64,000 nt of DNA from an uncultured Sulfitobacter sp. Lineage in GTDB: Bacteria; Pseudomonadota; Alphaproteobacteria; Rhodobacterales; Rhodobacteraceae. The translations under genes and the position numbers were made by a program. Of the stretch, positions 1 to 7,714 are shown one piece after another (position 1 is the first letter of the stretch; the number at the start of each line of letters is the position of its first letter). Below the pieces are notes generated by a model. That model made no database searches and was not told where the DNA came from. It was given only the letters and a program-made list of their open reading frames with translations. The stretch covers positions 1 through 64,000 of the forward strand of contig CANLOQ010000009.1 in assembly GCA_947492925.1 (NCBI GenBank), written 5' to 3'.

Positions 1-142
1 TCTGTTGCTCCAGACGCAATTGCGTCTTTTCACCATCGTTTTCGATAGCAATATTTGCGCTGTCTTGTGCACTTGAAAATGTTGCTGTTCCGGCGCCCAC
101 CAAGAGCGCCATTACAGGTGCAACATATTGATTTTTAAGCAT
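1..142 (-). CDS. Secreted protein of unknown function, 5' part only
   Basis: This reading frame runs off the left edge; only the first 47 codons are visible. The start is read on the minus strand as M-L-K-N-Q-Y, followed by a hydrophobic stretch (APVMALLVGAGTATF) and an S-S-A-Q-D site, which is a typical Sec signal peptide with cleavage near residue 25. The mature part seen so far (SANIAIENDGEKTQLRLEQQ) is hydrophilic and not recognisable. I infer a periplasmic or exported protein. The family cannot be named from this fragment. Confidence 0.6.
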   Translation of the reverse strand, partial: MLKNQYVAPVMALLVGAGTATFSSAQDSANIAIENDGEKTQLRLEQQ

Positions 143-688
143 TATGTTATACCCTAATGCATGGCTTCACTGTCCGTGATCTAAGCTTTTCCCACCAAAA
201 ATAAAGAAGAATTATACGGTCAAAAGAGAATAATTTTGGGGTATCGTTGACCTACGCAAACTCATGTCACCAATCTATTGAATTTGCTCGCATATAGGAA
301 AATCAGAGAAAACCTGAGGTGATATATTTTTACACTATATCAACCTATAGGTGTGTTTGATCATACGGTTTGCAGGCTAATAATCTGAACGAAAAGGGGC
401 TAACCGGGGTAAAGTCGTCAAGCATTACTGTTTTACGATGAATCTTTCTGACGCGGACCTGCGTGGGTGATTCTTCGAAAACCATCGTTTTGCCACTTGG
501 GATCGACGGCTCGTTAAATGCCTATTTCCCAGCAGCAGTCATTGGCAGTAACGCAGCGAATGTCTGCTTTGTCCGCCAACCTGCCGTCCGCCCGCCTCCA
601 ATCCCGCGTCTTCCCCCTTGACCTCATCCACGCTGTCCCGGATCAAGTACGGGACGCTGCCCGCGCGCATCTGACCGAAGGACGCCTT
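143..688. other. AT-rich non-coding spacer
   Basis: About 550 bases separate the exported-protein start from the thioesterase start. The left 350 bases are clearly more AT-rich than the rest of the window. They contain an inverted repeat TGATATA/TATATCA (320-326 and 336-342) and the palindrome ACCTATAGGT (343-352), which could be a regulator site or part of a promoter for the leftward gene. One short frame around 440-470 reads N-L-S-D-A-D-L-R-G before a stop, which resembles a pentapeptide-repeat remnant. No convincing gene is present. Confidence 0.5.
635..655. repeat. 21-bp dispersed palindrome, copy 1
   Basis: GTCCCGGATCAAGTACGGGAC has arms GTCCCG/CGGGAC around a GATCAAGTA centre. It differs by one base from the copy at 3956-3976. 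It lies just upstream of the thioesterase start, which argues against extending that coding region further upstream. Confidence 0.7.
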
Positions 689-1549
689 ATGACCCCCGCC
701 GAAGAATTGCTGGATCTGCTGGACATCGAACAGCTTGAGGTGGACCTGTTCCGCGGGATAGGCGGCGGGGGCGAGACGACGACGCGCATCTTTGGCGGGC
801 ATGTGATCGCGCAGGCGCTGATGGCGGCCTACCGCACGGTGGAGGACAGGCTGTGCCACAGTCTGCACGCCTATTTCATCCGCCCCGGTGATCCGAAAAT
901 TCCGGTGATCTATCAGGTGGACCGCGCGCGCGACGGCGGCAGTTTTACCACCCGGCGGGTGGTGGCGATCCAGCATGGCAAGCAGATTTTCAATATGTCC
1001 GCGTCTTTTCACGTTGAAGAGGATGGTTGGAATTATCAGCATCCGATGAAGGACGTGGGCAAGCCCGAGGATTGGCCGAACCGCGATGAGTTGCGGGCGG
1101 AATTCGTCGAGAGAATCCCCGAGAGATACCGCGCCGATTTCCTGCGCAAACGGCCCATCGAGCTGCGGGAAGTTGAACCGCGCGATTTCTTTGATCCCGA
1201 AGAGGCATCGGATGTGAACCAGTTGTGGTTTCGCATGGAGGCCGCCAAGGGGCAGGATGCGCAGATGCAGCACTGCCTGCTGGCCTATGCGTCGGATATG
1301 AACCTGCTGGGGTCGAGCCTGCGCCCGCACGGGCTGACATGGTTTCAGGGCAAGGTGATGACCGCGAGCCTTGATCATGCGATGTGGTTTCACGGCCCGA
1401 TCGAATTTGCGGACTGGCATCTGTATGATCTGGATGCGCCCTGGACCGGGGGCGCGCGGGGGTTCAACCGCGGGTCGATTTACAATCAGGACGGCACGAT
1501 GGTGGCGAGTGTGGCGCAGGAAGGGCTGATGCGGCCATTGAAGCGGTAG
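689..1549 (+). CDS. tesB: Acyl-CoA thioesterase II (TesB family)
   Basis: The product hydrolyses acyl-CoA to free acid and CoA in the cytoplasm. The 286-residue protein has the double hot-dog layout of TesB: an N-terminal half with FGGHVIAQALMAA and LHAYFIRPGDP, and a C-terminal half with LDHAMWFHGP and GFNRGSIYNQDGTMVASVAQEGLMR. The frame is open further upstream to 518, but those 57 codons look unlike any TesB and cross a dispersed palindrome. The ATG at 689 has GAAGGA about eight bases before it and gives the same length as E. coli TesB. It is transcribed away from the beta-oxidation-like operon and may act on similar acyl-CoAs, but no direct link is visible. Confidence 0.92.
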   Translation: MTPAEELLDLLDIEQLEVDLFRGIGGGGETTTRIFGGHVIAQALMAAYRTVEDRLCHSLHAYFIRPGDPKIPVIYQVDRARDGGSFTTRRVVAIQHGKQIFNMSASFHVEEDGWNYQHPMKDVGKPEDWPNRDELRAEFVERIPERYRADFLRKRPIELREVEPRDFFDPEEASDVNQLWFRMEAAKGQDAQMQHCLLAYASDMNLLGSSLRPHGLTWFQGKVMTASLDHAMWFHGPIEFADWHLYDLDAPWTGGARGFNRGSIYNQDGTMVASVAQEGLMRPLKR

Positions 1550-1616
1550 CAGTGGATGCCTGATAGGCAGCGGCTTGGCTGACCTATCAGGCTTTGGTCC
1601 GCTCTCACGTGGTGCA

Positions 1617-2039
1617 TCACTGTCGGGCGGGCCGCCACAACGGTCCGACAACGCTCAGCAAGACCAGAACATTCCAAAGAACATTTGGCCAGACCCCCGA
1701 TGTTACTGACCCGGCGCTGTCCAGCACAAACCAGAGGCAGACACCCACAACGAGCGATTTACGCACACCTTCCGGGCAATGATCATACACCCAGATCGAC
1801 AGACACCACACCATTACGCCCCAGCCAAACAGGAAGCCGCCGGTCAGGGCAGACAGGAACCACATTTCTCGCGGGGCATATGTGGGAAACCCGTCGAAGG
1901 GCCAGCTTAGCAAATCAAGGCTCCATCTGGCGGGTTCCTGTGTGGCGGGCATCGTGCCCAAAAAGAAAATGGGGCCAAATCCGCCGATCAGAACGGCCGA
2001 AATCTTGAGCCAGAATTTGTGGAAAGCATGGGAAGTCAT
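1617..2039 (-). CDS. Small integral membrane protein, function unknown
   Basis: This 140-residue protein is strongly hydrophobic, with about four membrane-spanning segments: residues 10-30 (LKISAVLIGGFGPIFFLGTM), about 60-85 (FLSALTGGFLFGWGVMVWCL), about 95-112 and about 118-135. A clear AGGAGA ribosome site lies six bases before the ATG. It is divergent from the XRE-type regulator, with only 75 bases between the starts, so that regulator may control it. I recognise no catalytic motif and assign no function. Confidence 0.65.
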   Translation of the reverse strand: MTSHAFHKFWLKISAVLIGGFGPIFFLGTMPATQEPARWSLDLLSWPFDGFPTYAPREMWFLSALTGGFLFGWGVMVWCLSIWVYDHCPEGVRKSLVVGVCLWFVLDSAGSVTSGVWPNVLWNVLVLLSVVGPLWRPARQ

Positions 2040-2114
2040 TTCAATCTCCTGTGGTGTTCACAGCAGGGCTAGACCGGCCAAGGTCATCGGGGCAATTACC
2101 TGTAAGGTAAGTGC

Positions 2115-2897
2115 ATGGCGGTTGAGGCCATGCTAGGGAAAGGAATGGATGGTTTTGCACAGACACTGAAAAAGTGGCGTAATCTTCGGCGTTTCAGCCA
2201 GCTTGATCTTGCGACTCAGGCAGGTATCTCGTCCCGGCATCTGTCTTTTCTTGAGACAAGTCGCGCGCATCCGAGCCGGGGCATGGTGCTGCGTCTGAGC
2301 GAAACGCTGCAATTGCCTCTGGATGCGCGCAACCAAATTCTGCAACACGCGGGCTTTGCTGCGGAATACGGTGAGCGGCGCTGGACCGATGAAGAGATGT
2401 CGCCCATCCGGCAAGCCGTTGATCGCATGTTGCAAAACCATATGCCCTATCCGGGCCTTGCGGTGGATCGGTTTTGGACCATCCTGCAATTGAACCGGAC
2501 TGCCGAAACACTTTTTGCCCATTTCGGGACCGGTGTGGGGGACAGTCTTGTTGATCTGTTGGTGTCAAAGGCGTTCCCGGAAGTGGTCGAAAACTGGCCT
2601 GACGTTGCCAGAAGTGCGGCGGCACGGTTGCGTATCGAAAGTGATGCGCAAGGCGGTATTGAGAAGTTTGAAAGCGCTGCGTCGCTTATCGCGCAGTCAG
2701 GCTCTGACGCGCCACGTGTGCCAAGCCCGGTCATTCCGACGGTGATACGGGTGGATGACGCGCGCCTGTCGATGTTCGCAACCATCGCCCAGATTGGAAC
2801 ACCTGAAGACATCGTTCTGGATGACCTTAAGGTGGAACTGTATTTCCCATTGGATGCGGAGACTACCGCGGCGTTCGAGGCGATGGGTTCGCTTTGA
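2115..2897 (+). CDS. XRE-family regulator with MmyB-like ligand domain
   Basis: Residues 14-75 form a Cro/CI-type helix-turn-helix (LKKWRNLRRFSQLDLATQAG, ISSRHLSFLETSRAHPSRGM). Residues about 95-180 match the MmyB-like C-terminal domain (Y-P-G-L-A-V-D-R-F-W, L-N-R-T-A-E-T-L-F), which is thought to bind small, often fatty-acid-like ligands. The frame offers three possible ATGs (2115, 2130, 2145); 2115 has AAGG seven bases upstream. It is divergent from the small membrane protein gene and probably autoregulates from the shared 75-bp gap. The target genes are not known. Confidence 0.88.
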   Translation: MAVEAMLGKGMDGFAQTLKKWRNLRRFSQLDLATQAGISSRHLSFLETSRAHPSRGMVLRLSETLQLPLDARNQILQHAGFAAEYGERRWTDEEMSPIRQAVDRMLQNHMPYPGLAVDRFWTILQLNRTAETLFAHFGTGVGDSLVDLLVSKAFPEVVENWPDVARSAAARLRIESDAQGGIEKFESAASLIAQSGSDAPRVPSPVIPTVIRVDDARLSMFATIAQIGTPEDIVLDDLKVELYFPLDAETTAAFEAMGSL

Positions 2898-2975
2898 GAA
2901 TTCGGGCAACTGGTGACATTCTGCGATGAGGCCTAGACGGCTGCCCCTCCTGTTGCGCCGCCAACGTCGAACGCT

Positions 2976-3512
2976 TCAGCCCTGTAACGCCCGCAACTGA
3001 TCCTGTGACAGCCTTTCGGTCCCCTGCGCATAGTTCAGCGCATTCATATGGTAGAACCGTGCATTCATCAGGTTGGCGGCACTGTTGTCGCGCGTCTTGA
3101 CCAGCTTTGCCGGGCTGCCCGCGATGATGCTGTTGGCGGGAAATTTGGACCCTTCGGTCACAATAGAATGGCCCGCGACAATGGAATTGCTGCCGATCTT
3201 GGCACCGTCCATGACCGTGGCCCCGATGCCGATAAGCACGCGATCCCCAATCTCGCACCCGTGCAGGAAAACGCGGTGGGTGATCGAACAATCCTCGCCC
3301 ACGATGGTTGGTGTGGCATAACCCACGTGGATCATCACATGGTCCTGAATGTTCGTGCGCGCGCCGATGATGATCTCGTGCATCTCGGCGCGGGTCACGA
3401 CGTATGGCCAGACGGATGTGCCTTCGTGCAGCGTCAGCTTGCCGTAAAGCTGGGCGCTGTCGTGAATGAAGGCGGGGTTGTTCAGCGTGACGTGCGGGCC
3501 GATGTGGGGCAT
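2976..3512 (-). CDS. Gamma-class carbonic anhydrase family protein
   Basis: This left-handed beta-helix protein is built of hexapeptide repeats (GTSVWPYVVTRAEMHEIIIG and following turns). The three histidines that bind metal in gamma carbonic anhydrases are present: H62 in IHVGY, and H79 and H84 in ITHRVFLHG. At 178 residues it has the usual length for the CamH/YrdA/PaaY group. Members are reversible CO2 hydratases or, as PaaY, thioesterases acting on aberrant CoA esters. Its place as last gene of an acyl-CoA operon makes the PaaY-like role attractive, but the sequence does not decide. It starts three bases after the VOC gene stop. Confidence 0.85.
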   Translation of the reverse strand: MPHIGPHVTLNNPAFIHDSAQLYGKLTLHEGTSVWPYVVTRAEMHEIIIGARTNIQDHVMIHVGYATPTIVGEDCSITHRVFLHGCEIGDRVLIGIGATVMDGAKIGSNSIVAGHSIVTEGSKFPANSIIAGSPAKLVKTRDNSAANLMNARFYHMNALNYAQGTERLSQDQLRALQG

Positions 3513-3515
3513 GGA

Positions 3516-3887
3516 TCAGCCAAAGACGAAGAAACAGATCTTGTTGCCGTCGGGGTCGCGCGCGTAGGCGCCGTAGAAACGGTCGGGGATGCGCTGGCCC
3601 GGTGCGCCATCGTCCGTCGCGCCCAATTCCAATGCGCGGGCGTGCATCTTGTCCACGTCCTCCTTGGTTTTGGCAGTGAAGGCGACCATCGTGCCGTTGC
3701 CGGGGGCGGGATCGCCCTTGTCGTAGGGTTCGCACACTGCGACCATCGGTTGACCGCGGGCAACGGAGATAAAGGCGATGCGGCCCTGGTCGATGACAAC
3801 CCTGCCGCCGTCGGGTTCGAAAAGGTTGGCGTAAAAGGTTTTGGCGCGCTCCATGTCGTGCACGCCGAGGGTTACATAGCCGATCAT
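3516..3887 (-). CDS. VOC-family (glyoxalase/dioxygenase-fold) protein
   Basis: The 123-residue protein shows two beta-alpha-beta-beta-beta modules of the vicinal-oxygen-chelate fold, starting IGYVTLGVHDMERAKTFY and ending YARDPDGNKICFFVFG. The first metal histidine (H10) is in place. The usual last metal glutamate after D-P-D-G-N is a cysteine here, so metal binding may be altered or absent. It sits between an SDR and the gamma carbonic anhydrase homologue, after a 139-bp gap carrying two 21-bp palindromes. The substrate is unknown. Confidence 0.82.
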   Translation of the reverse strand: MIGYVTLGVHDMERAKTFYANLFEPDGGRVVIDQGRIAFISVARGQPMVAVCEPYDKGDPAPGNGTMVAFTAKTKEDVDKMHARALELGATDDGAPGQRIPDRFYGAYARDPDGNKICFFVFG

Positions 3888-3914
3888 AGGTGATGTCCTT
3901 TGTACGAGAGATGC

Positions 3915-3976
3915 GCCCCGGACCTGATCCGGGGCCGCTCTGGTTAAGTATGAAGGTCCCGGATCAAGTCCGGGAC
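3915..3976. repeat. Inverted pair of 21-bp dispersed palindromes
   Basis: GCCCCGGACCTGATCCGGGGC (3915-3935) and GTCCCGGATCAAGTCCGGGAC (3956-3976) are two copies of the same element in opposite orientation, 20 bases apart. Each can fold alone, and together they form a larger hairpin. They fill the gap between an SDR gene and the downstream VOC gene and could stop transcription or stabilise mRNA. Short palindromes of this kind are scattered in many alphaproteobacterial genomes. Confidence 0.75.
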
Positions 3977-4026
3977 GTGGTGGCGAAGACCTGCCCGGCT
4001 GCGCGTTCGGTTGGGCTCCCCTCGGA

Positions 4027-4797
4027 TCAGTCGAGCGCGCCGAACTTGCGGTTCAGCTTGCGCATCCCGCCGATCCAGCGGTCGTAATTCTCGACCTTGT
4101 TTTTCATGTAGTCGCGCACCGATGCGTGGGGCAGGATCAGGAAGGTTTCTTCCTTGATCGCCTCAAGACAGATGTCCGCCACCGGGCCGGGCTCCATCAT
4201 GCCGTCGATGGCGGCCACGTGATCCTCGTGCCCGCGTGTCATTTCGGTGCGCACCGCCTGCGGGCAGAGGACCGACACTTTGATCCCGTCATCGCCGTGG
4301 GTCATTGCGATCCATTCGGCCAGACCGACGGCGGCGTGTTTTGTGACCCCGTAGGACGCGCTGCCCACCTGATTGAGCAGACCGGCGGCAGAAGCGGTGT
4401 TCAGCAGATAGCCACCGCCGCGTTTTTTCATCAGCGGCACCAGATGGCGCGCGGCCCAGACGTGGGACATCAGGTTCACGTCCCAGGCGCGCTGCCATTC
4501 GTCGGTGGGCGTGTCCAGCCCGCCGCCGATGGCGATGCCCGCGTTGGACCAGAAGAGGTCAATGGGGCCAATATCACGCTCGACGCTGTCGATCATATCG
4601 GTGATCTGTTTTTCATCCGCGACATCAACGGTAAAGGCGGCACCGCCGACCATCTCGGCCGTTTCCGCCGCACCGTCACCGTTACGGTCGACACAGACGA
4701 CTTCCGCAGCGCCCGCGTCTTTCATCGCGACACACAGCGCGCGACCGATGCCACCGGCGGCCCCGGTGATGACGCAAATCTTGTCCTGAATATCCAT
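4027..4797 (-). CDS. Short-chain dehydrogenase/reductase
   Basis: This 256-residue classical SDR has the NAD(P) glycine motif TGAAGGIG (residues 11-18), NAG at 85-87 and the catalytic Ser136, Tyr149 and Lys153 in correct spacing. It oxidises or reduces a hydroxy/keto group; in this operon a hydroxyacyl-CoA or alcohol intermediate is plausible. The start lies three bases after the stop of the preceding SDR gene, so the two are cotranscribed. The C-terminal tail (MKNKVENYDRWIGGMRKLNR) is longer than in FabG and fits the branch that acts on bulkier substrates. The exact substrate cannot be read from the sequence. Confidence 0.9.
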   Translation of the reverse strand: MDIQDKICVITGAAGGIGRALCVAMKDAGAAEVVCVDRNGDGAAETAEMVGGAAFTVDVADEKQITDMIDSVERDIGPIDLFWSNAGIAIGGGLDTPTDEWQRAWDVNLMSHVWAARHLVPLMKKRGGGYLLNTASAAGLLNQVGSASYGVTKHAAVGLAEWIAMTHGDDGIKVSVLCPQAVRTEMTRGHEDHVAAIDGMMEPGPVADICLEAIKEETFLILPHASVRDYMKNKVENYDRWIGGMRKLNRKFGALD

Positions 4798-4800
4798 GTC

Positions 4801-5571
4801 TTAGGTCCACATGTTTGAGCCGCCACAGACGGTCAACGCCTGTCCGGTCATGTATTTACTGGCGTCCGAGGCGAGGAAGACGGCGAGGCCCGCGAAGTCC
4901 TCCGGCTCGCCCAGACGGCGCAGGGGGATCTGTTCCTTGATCCGTTTTTCGACATCCGGATTGTCCCACAGCTCGCGGGCGAATTCGGTTTTGACAAGGC
5001 CAGGGCAGATGGCGTTAAAGCGCAGACCTTTGGGGCCGAACTCCTCCGCCAGATTGCGGCACAGGCCGATCAGCGCAAGTTTGGACATGCCGTAGGTGCC
5101 CAGCATGACGGAGGGTTTGAACGCGCCGATGGAGGAGGTGAAGGCCATTGAACCGCTGCCTTTCTCTACCATATCGGGGGCGACCATTTGCGCCAGCCAG
5201 AGATTGCTTTTGACATTGGCGTTCATCGTCTTGTCGTAGGCGTCATCGGGGATTTCGGACGTTTTCCCGTAGTAGGGGTTCACGCCCGCATTGCCTATGA
5301 CCACGTCGATCTTGCCCGCCTTGTCATGCGTCTGATCCACCAGCGCCTGCAGCTGATCCTTGTAGCCCACGTTGCAGGCGACGGCGTGAGCCTTGCCTTT
5401 GCCGCGGGCATTAATCTGCTCCGCCGCAGCATGAAGCTGGTCCTGCTTGCGCGCGGAGATCACGACCGTGGCGCCGTGATCTGCCAGTGCGGTCGCCATC
5501 GCCAGACCCATCCCCTTGGAGGCGCCGGTCAACAGCGCCACCTTGCCGGTCAGATCGAAAAGCTGGCTCAT
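4801..5571 (-). CDS. Short-chain dehydrogenase/reductase
   Basis: A second 256-residue SDR carries TGASKGMG (15-22), GNAG (93-96) and the catalytic Ser147, Tyr160 and Lys164. The C-terminus has the FabG-like GQALTVCGG segment. The start MSQLFDLTGK overlaps the stop of the acyl-CoA dehydrogenase gene as ATGA, so the genes are translationally coupled. Longer upstream reading in this frame is inside that gene and is not coding. It is closer to 3-oxoacyl reductase-type SDRs than the SDR downstream. A role in the same acyl-CoA pathway is inferred from position only. Confidence 0.9.
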   Translation of the reverse strand: MSQLFDLTGKVALLTGASKGMGLAMATALADHGATVVISARKQDQLHAAAEQINARGKGKAHAVACNVGYKDQLQALVDQTHDKAGKIDVVIGNAGVNPYYGKTSEIPDDAYDKTMNANVKSNLWLAQMVAPDMVEKGSGSMAFTSSIGAFKPSVMLGTYGMSKLALIGLCRNLAEEFGPKGLRFNAICPGLVKTEFARELWDNPDVEKRIKEQIPLRRLGEPEDFAGLAVFLASDASKYMTGQALTVCGGSNMWT

Positions 5572-6884
5572 CCCATGAACCCGGATTTGCCACGGCTTTC
5601 GGTATGCGCCTTGGCCGCGTCCTGCCGTTCGTTGCTTTCCTGATAGGTCTTGACCTCGTTGCGGGCGATGACGTGGTGGTGGACCTCGTCCGGGCCGTCC
5701 GCATAGCGCAGCGTGCGCTGCTGGGCGTACATGCCAGACAGCGGCGACCATTGGGAAATGCCTGTTGCACCGTGGACCTGCATGGCTTGGTCGATGATGT
5801 CGCAAACCTGCTCGGGCACCTTCGCCTTGATCATCGACACCCAGATGCGGGCCTCTTTGTTGCCTAGCACGTCCATCGCCTTGGCGGCTTTGAGGACCAG
5901 CAGGCGCATGGATTCAATCTCGATCTTGGCGCGTGAGATCGTCTCCATGTTCTTGCCCAGATCAATGATCTTTTTGCCAAAGGCGACGCGGGACAGTCCG
6001 CGCTCGATCATCAGGTCCAGCGCCTTTTCCGCCTGACCGATGGAGCGCATGCAGTGGTGGATACGGCCCGGCCCAAGGCGGACTTGGCTGATTTCAAACC
6101 CCTTGCCCTCACCCCAGAGGATGTTGCTTTCCGGCACGCGCACGTCGGTAAAGCGGATGTGCATGTGGCCGTGCGGCGCGTCGTCGTGGCCAAAGACGTG
6201 CATCGGGCCGACGATCTCGACGCCCGGTGTGTCGATGGGCACGAGGATCTGGCTTTGCTGGCGGAAGGGTTCCGCATCGGGCGAGGTCTTGACCATCACG
6301 ATCATGATCTTGCAGCGCGGATCGCCCGCGCCGGATATATAGTATTTCTCGCCGTTCATCACCCATTCGCCGTTTTCCAGCACGGCGGTCATGCCGATGT
6401 TCTTGGCGTCCGACGACGCGCGATCGGGTTCCGTCATCGCAAAGGCAGAGCGGATTTTACCGGCGAGCAGGGGCTTGAGCCAGGTATCTTTCTGTTCCTT
6501 GGTGCCGATGCGCTCCAGCACTTCCATGTTGCCGGTGTCGGGGGCTGAGCAGTTCAGCGTCTCGGACGCCAGTGGGTTCTTGCCAAGCTCCGCCGCGATA
6601 TAGGCATAGTCGAGGTTCGACAGACCCTCGCCGGTTTCCGCGTTGGGCAGGAAGAAATTCCATAGGCCAGAGTCGCGCGCCTTTTGCTTGGCACCTTCCA
6701 GCAATTCCAGTTGGCGCGGGTGATAGGACCAGCGGTCCTCTTGCGCGTCGCCAAGGGCGTGGAATTCTTCGGTGATCGGGTCCACATTCTCGCGGATGTG
6801 CTTGATGACCGCGTGCAGCAGCGGTTTGGCGCCCTCGGACATCTCAAGATTGTTGAGGCTTTGGGGGGATGCGTTATCGAACAT
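5568..6884 (-). CDS. Acyl-CoA dehydrogenase (ACAD10/11-like)
   Basis: This FAD flavoprotein introduces a trans-2 double bond into acyl-CoA and passes electrons to ETF. Its 438 residues show the three-domain order: a helical N-terminus, the beta domain with FAMTEPDRASSDAKN and YYISGAGDPRCKI, then the C-terminal helical domain with LGPGRIHHCMRSIGQAEKAL, MQVHGATGISQWSPL and RYADGPDEVHHHVIARNE. The last two motifs are typical of the ACAD10/11 clade, members of which handle long or hydroxylated acyl-CoAs. The ATG at 6884 has AGGAG upstream. The enoyl-CoA hydratase gene lies 47 bases before it. Confidence 0.93.
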   Translation of the reverse strand: MFDNASPQSLNNLEMSEGAKPLLHAVIKHIRENVDPITEEFHALGDAQEDRWSYHPRQLELLEGAKQKARDSGLWNFFLPNAETGEGLSNLDYAYIAAELGKNPLASETLNCSAPDTGNMEVLERIGTKEQKDTWLKPLLAGKIRSAFAMTEPDRASSDAKNIGMTAVLENGEWVMNGEKYYISGAGDPRCKIMIVMVKTSPDAEPFRQQSQILVPIDTPGVEIVGPMHVFGHDDAPHGHMHIRFTDVRVPESNILWGEGKGFEISQVRLGPGRIHHCMRSIGQAEKALDLMIERGLSRVAFGKKIIDLGKNMETISRAKIEIESMRLLVLKAAKAMDVLGNKEARIWVSMIKAKVPEQVCDIIDQAMQVHGATGISQWSPLSGMYAQQRTLRYADGPDEVHHHVIARNEVKTYQESNERQDAAKAHTESRGKSGFMG

Positions 6885-6931
6885 ATTTTCGGTCTCCTGT
6901 TGGCGGATTATGTGTTCACCCGGAGGTGACG

Positions 6932-7714
6932 TTACTTGTTCACCCACTGGGGGCTTCGTTTCTCGACGAAGGCGTTGACGCCTTCCTTGAAATCTTCGGT
7001 CTTGCGCAAATCCTGAATCACCTCGCGCGAATAGGCGATGCTGCCTGCCATGCCGTCGCGCTGGTACATGTCGTTCAGCACGCGCTTGGTGGCTTTGACT
7101 GCAGAGGGGGACACGGTGCACAGCTGCTCGGCCTTCTCCATCGCTTTCGCCATCAGTTGATCGTGGGGGTGTACTTCGTTCACGCACCCCATTTTCAGCG
7201 CTTCATCGGCCATGATCGTGCGGCCGGTATACATCATTTCCTGCGCGGCAAGGCGCCCGATGTAACGCGACAGGCGCTGCACACCCGACGCGGCGGCGAA
7301 AAAGCCGACCTTGACTTCGGGCAGCGCGAATTTCGCGTTTTCGGAGGCGAGGATGATATCGCAGGACAGCGCCGTTTCGAACCCGCCGCCCATCGCGAAC
7401 CCGTTCACGGCAGCAATAATCGGCTTTTCCAGATCAAAGCGCGAGGACAGACCGGCGAAACCCGTTTCGGTCATCGGCTTTTTGGGGGCCACACCCGAGG
7501 CTGTCGCCTTGAGATCATTGCCCGCGCTGAACGCCTTGTCGCCCGCACCGGTCAGCACGGCAACCCACAGGTCCTGATCGGCGGCGAAAGCGTCCCAGCA
7601 ATCGGCCATCTCGTTGTGCATGTCCACATGCACCGCGTTATAGACCTCGGGCCGGTTCATGGTCACGACAAGGATGTGACCCTTCTTCTCCGTCTTGATG
7701 AATTCGTAGCTCAT
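6932..7714 (-). CDS. Enoyl-CoA hydratase/isomerase family protein
   Basis: This crotonase-fold protein of 260 residues has both oxyanion-hole regions (AFSAGNDLKA at 61-70 and AMGGGFETAL at 107-116). Both acid/base glutamates of true hydratases are kept: Glu113 and Glu133 (LPEVKVG). It is therefore likely to hydrate a 2-enoyl-CoA to the 3-hydroxyacyl-CoA. It overlaps the 3-hydroxyacyl-CoA dehydrogenase gene by four bases, which places the next pathway enzyme in direct coupling. Chain-length preference cannot be judged. Confidence 0.92.
   Translation of the reverse strand: MSYEFIKTEKKGHILVVTMNRPEVYNAVHVDMHNEMADCWDAFAADQDLWVAVLTGAGDKAFSAGNDLKATASGVAPKKPMTETGFAGLSSRFDLEKPIIAAVNGFAMGGGFETALSCDIILASENAKFALPEVKVGFFAAASGVQRLSRYIGRLAAQEMMYTGRTIMADEALKMGCVNEVHPHDQLMAKAMEKAEQLCTVSPSAVKATKRVLNDMYQRDGMAGSIAYSREVIQDLRKTEDFKEGVNAFVEKRSPQWVNK

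Noticed and set aside
518-688. N-terminal extension of the thioesterase to the first in-frame ATG
   Set aside because: The 57 codons have no TesB similarity and include a dispersed palindrome. The ATG at 689 has a ribosome site and gives the normal 286 residues.
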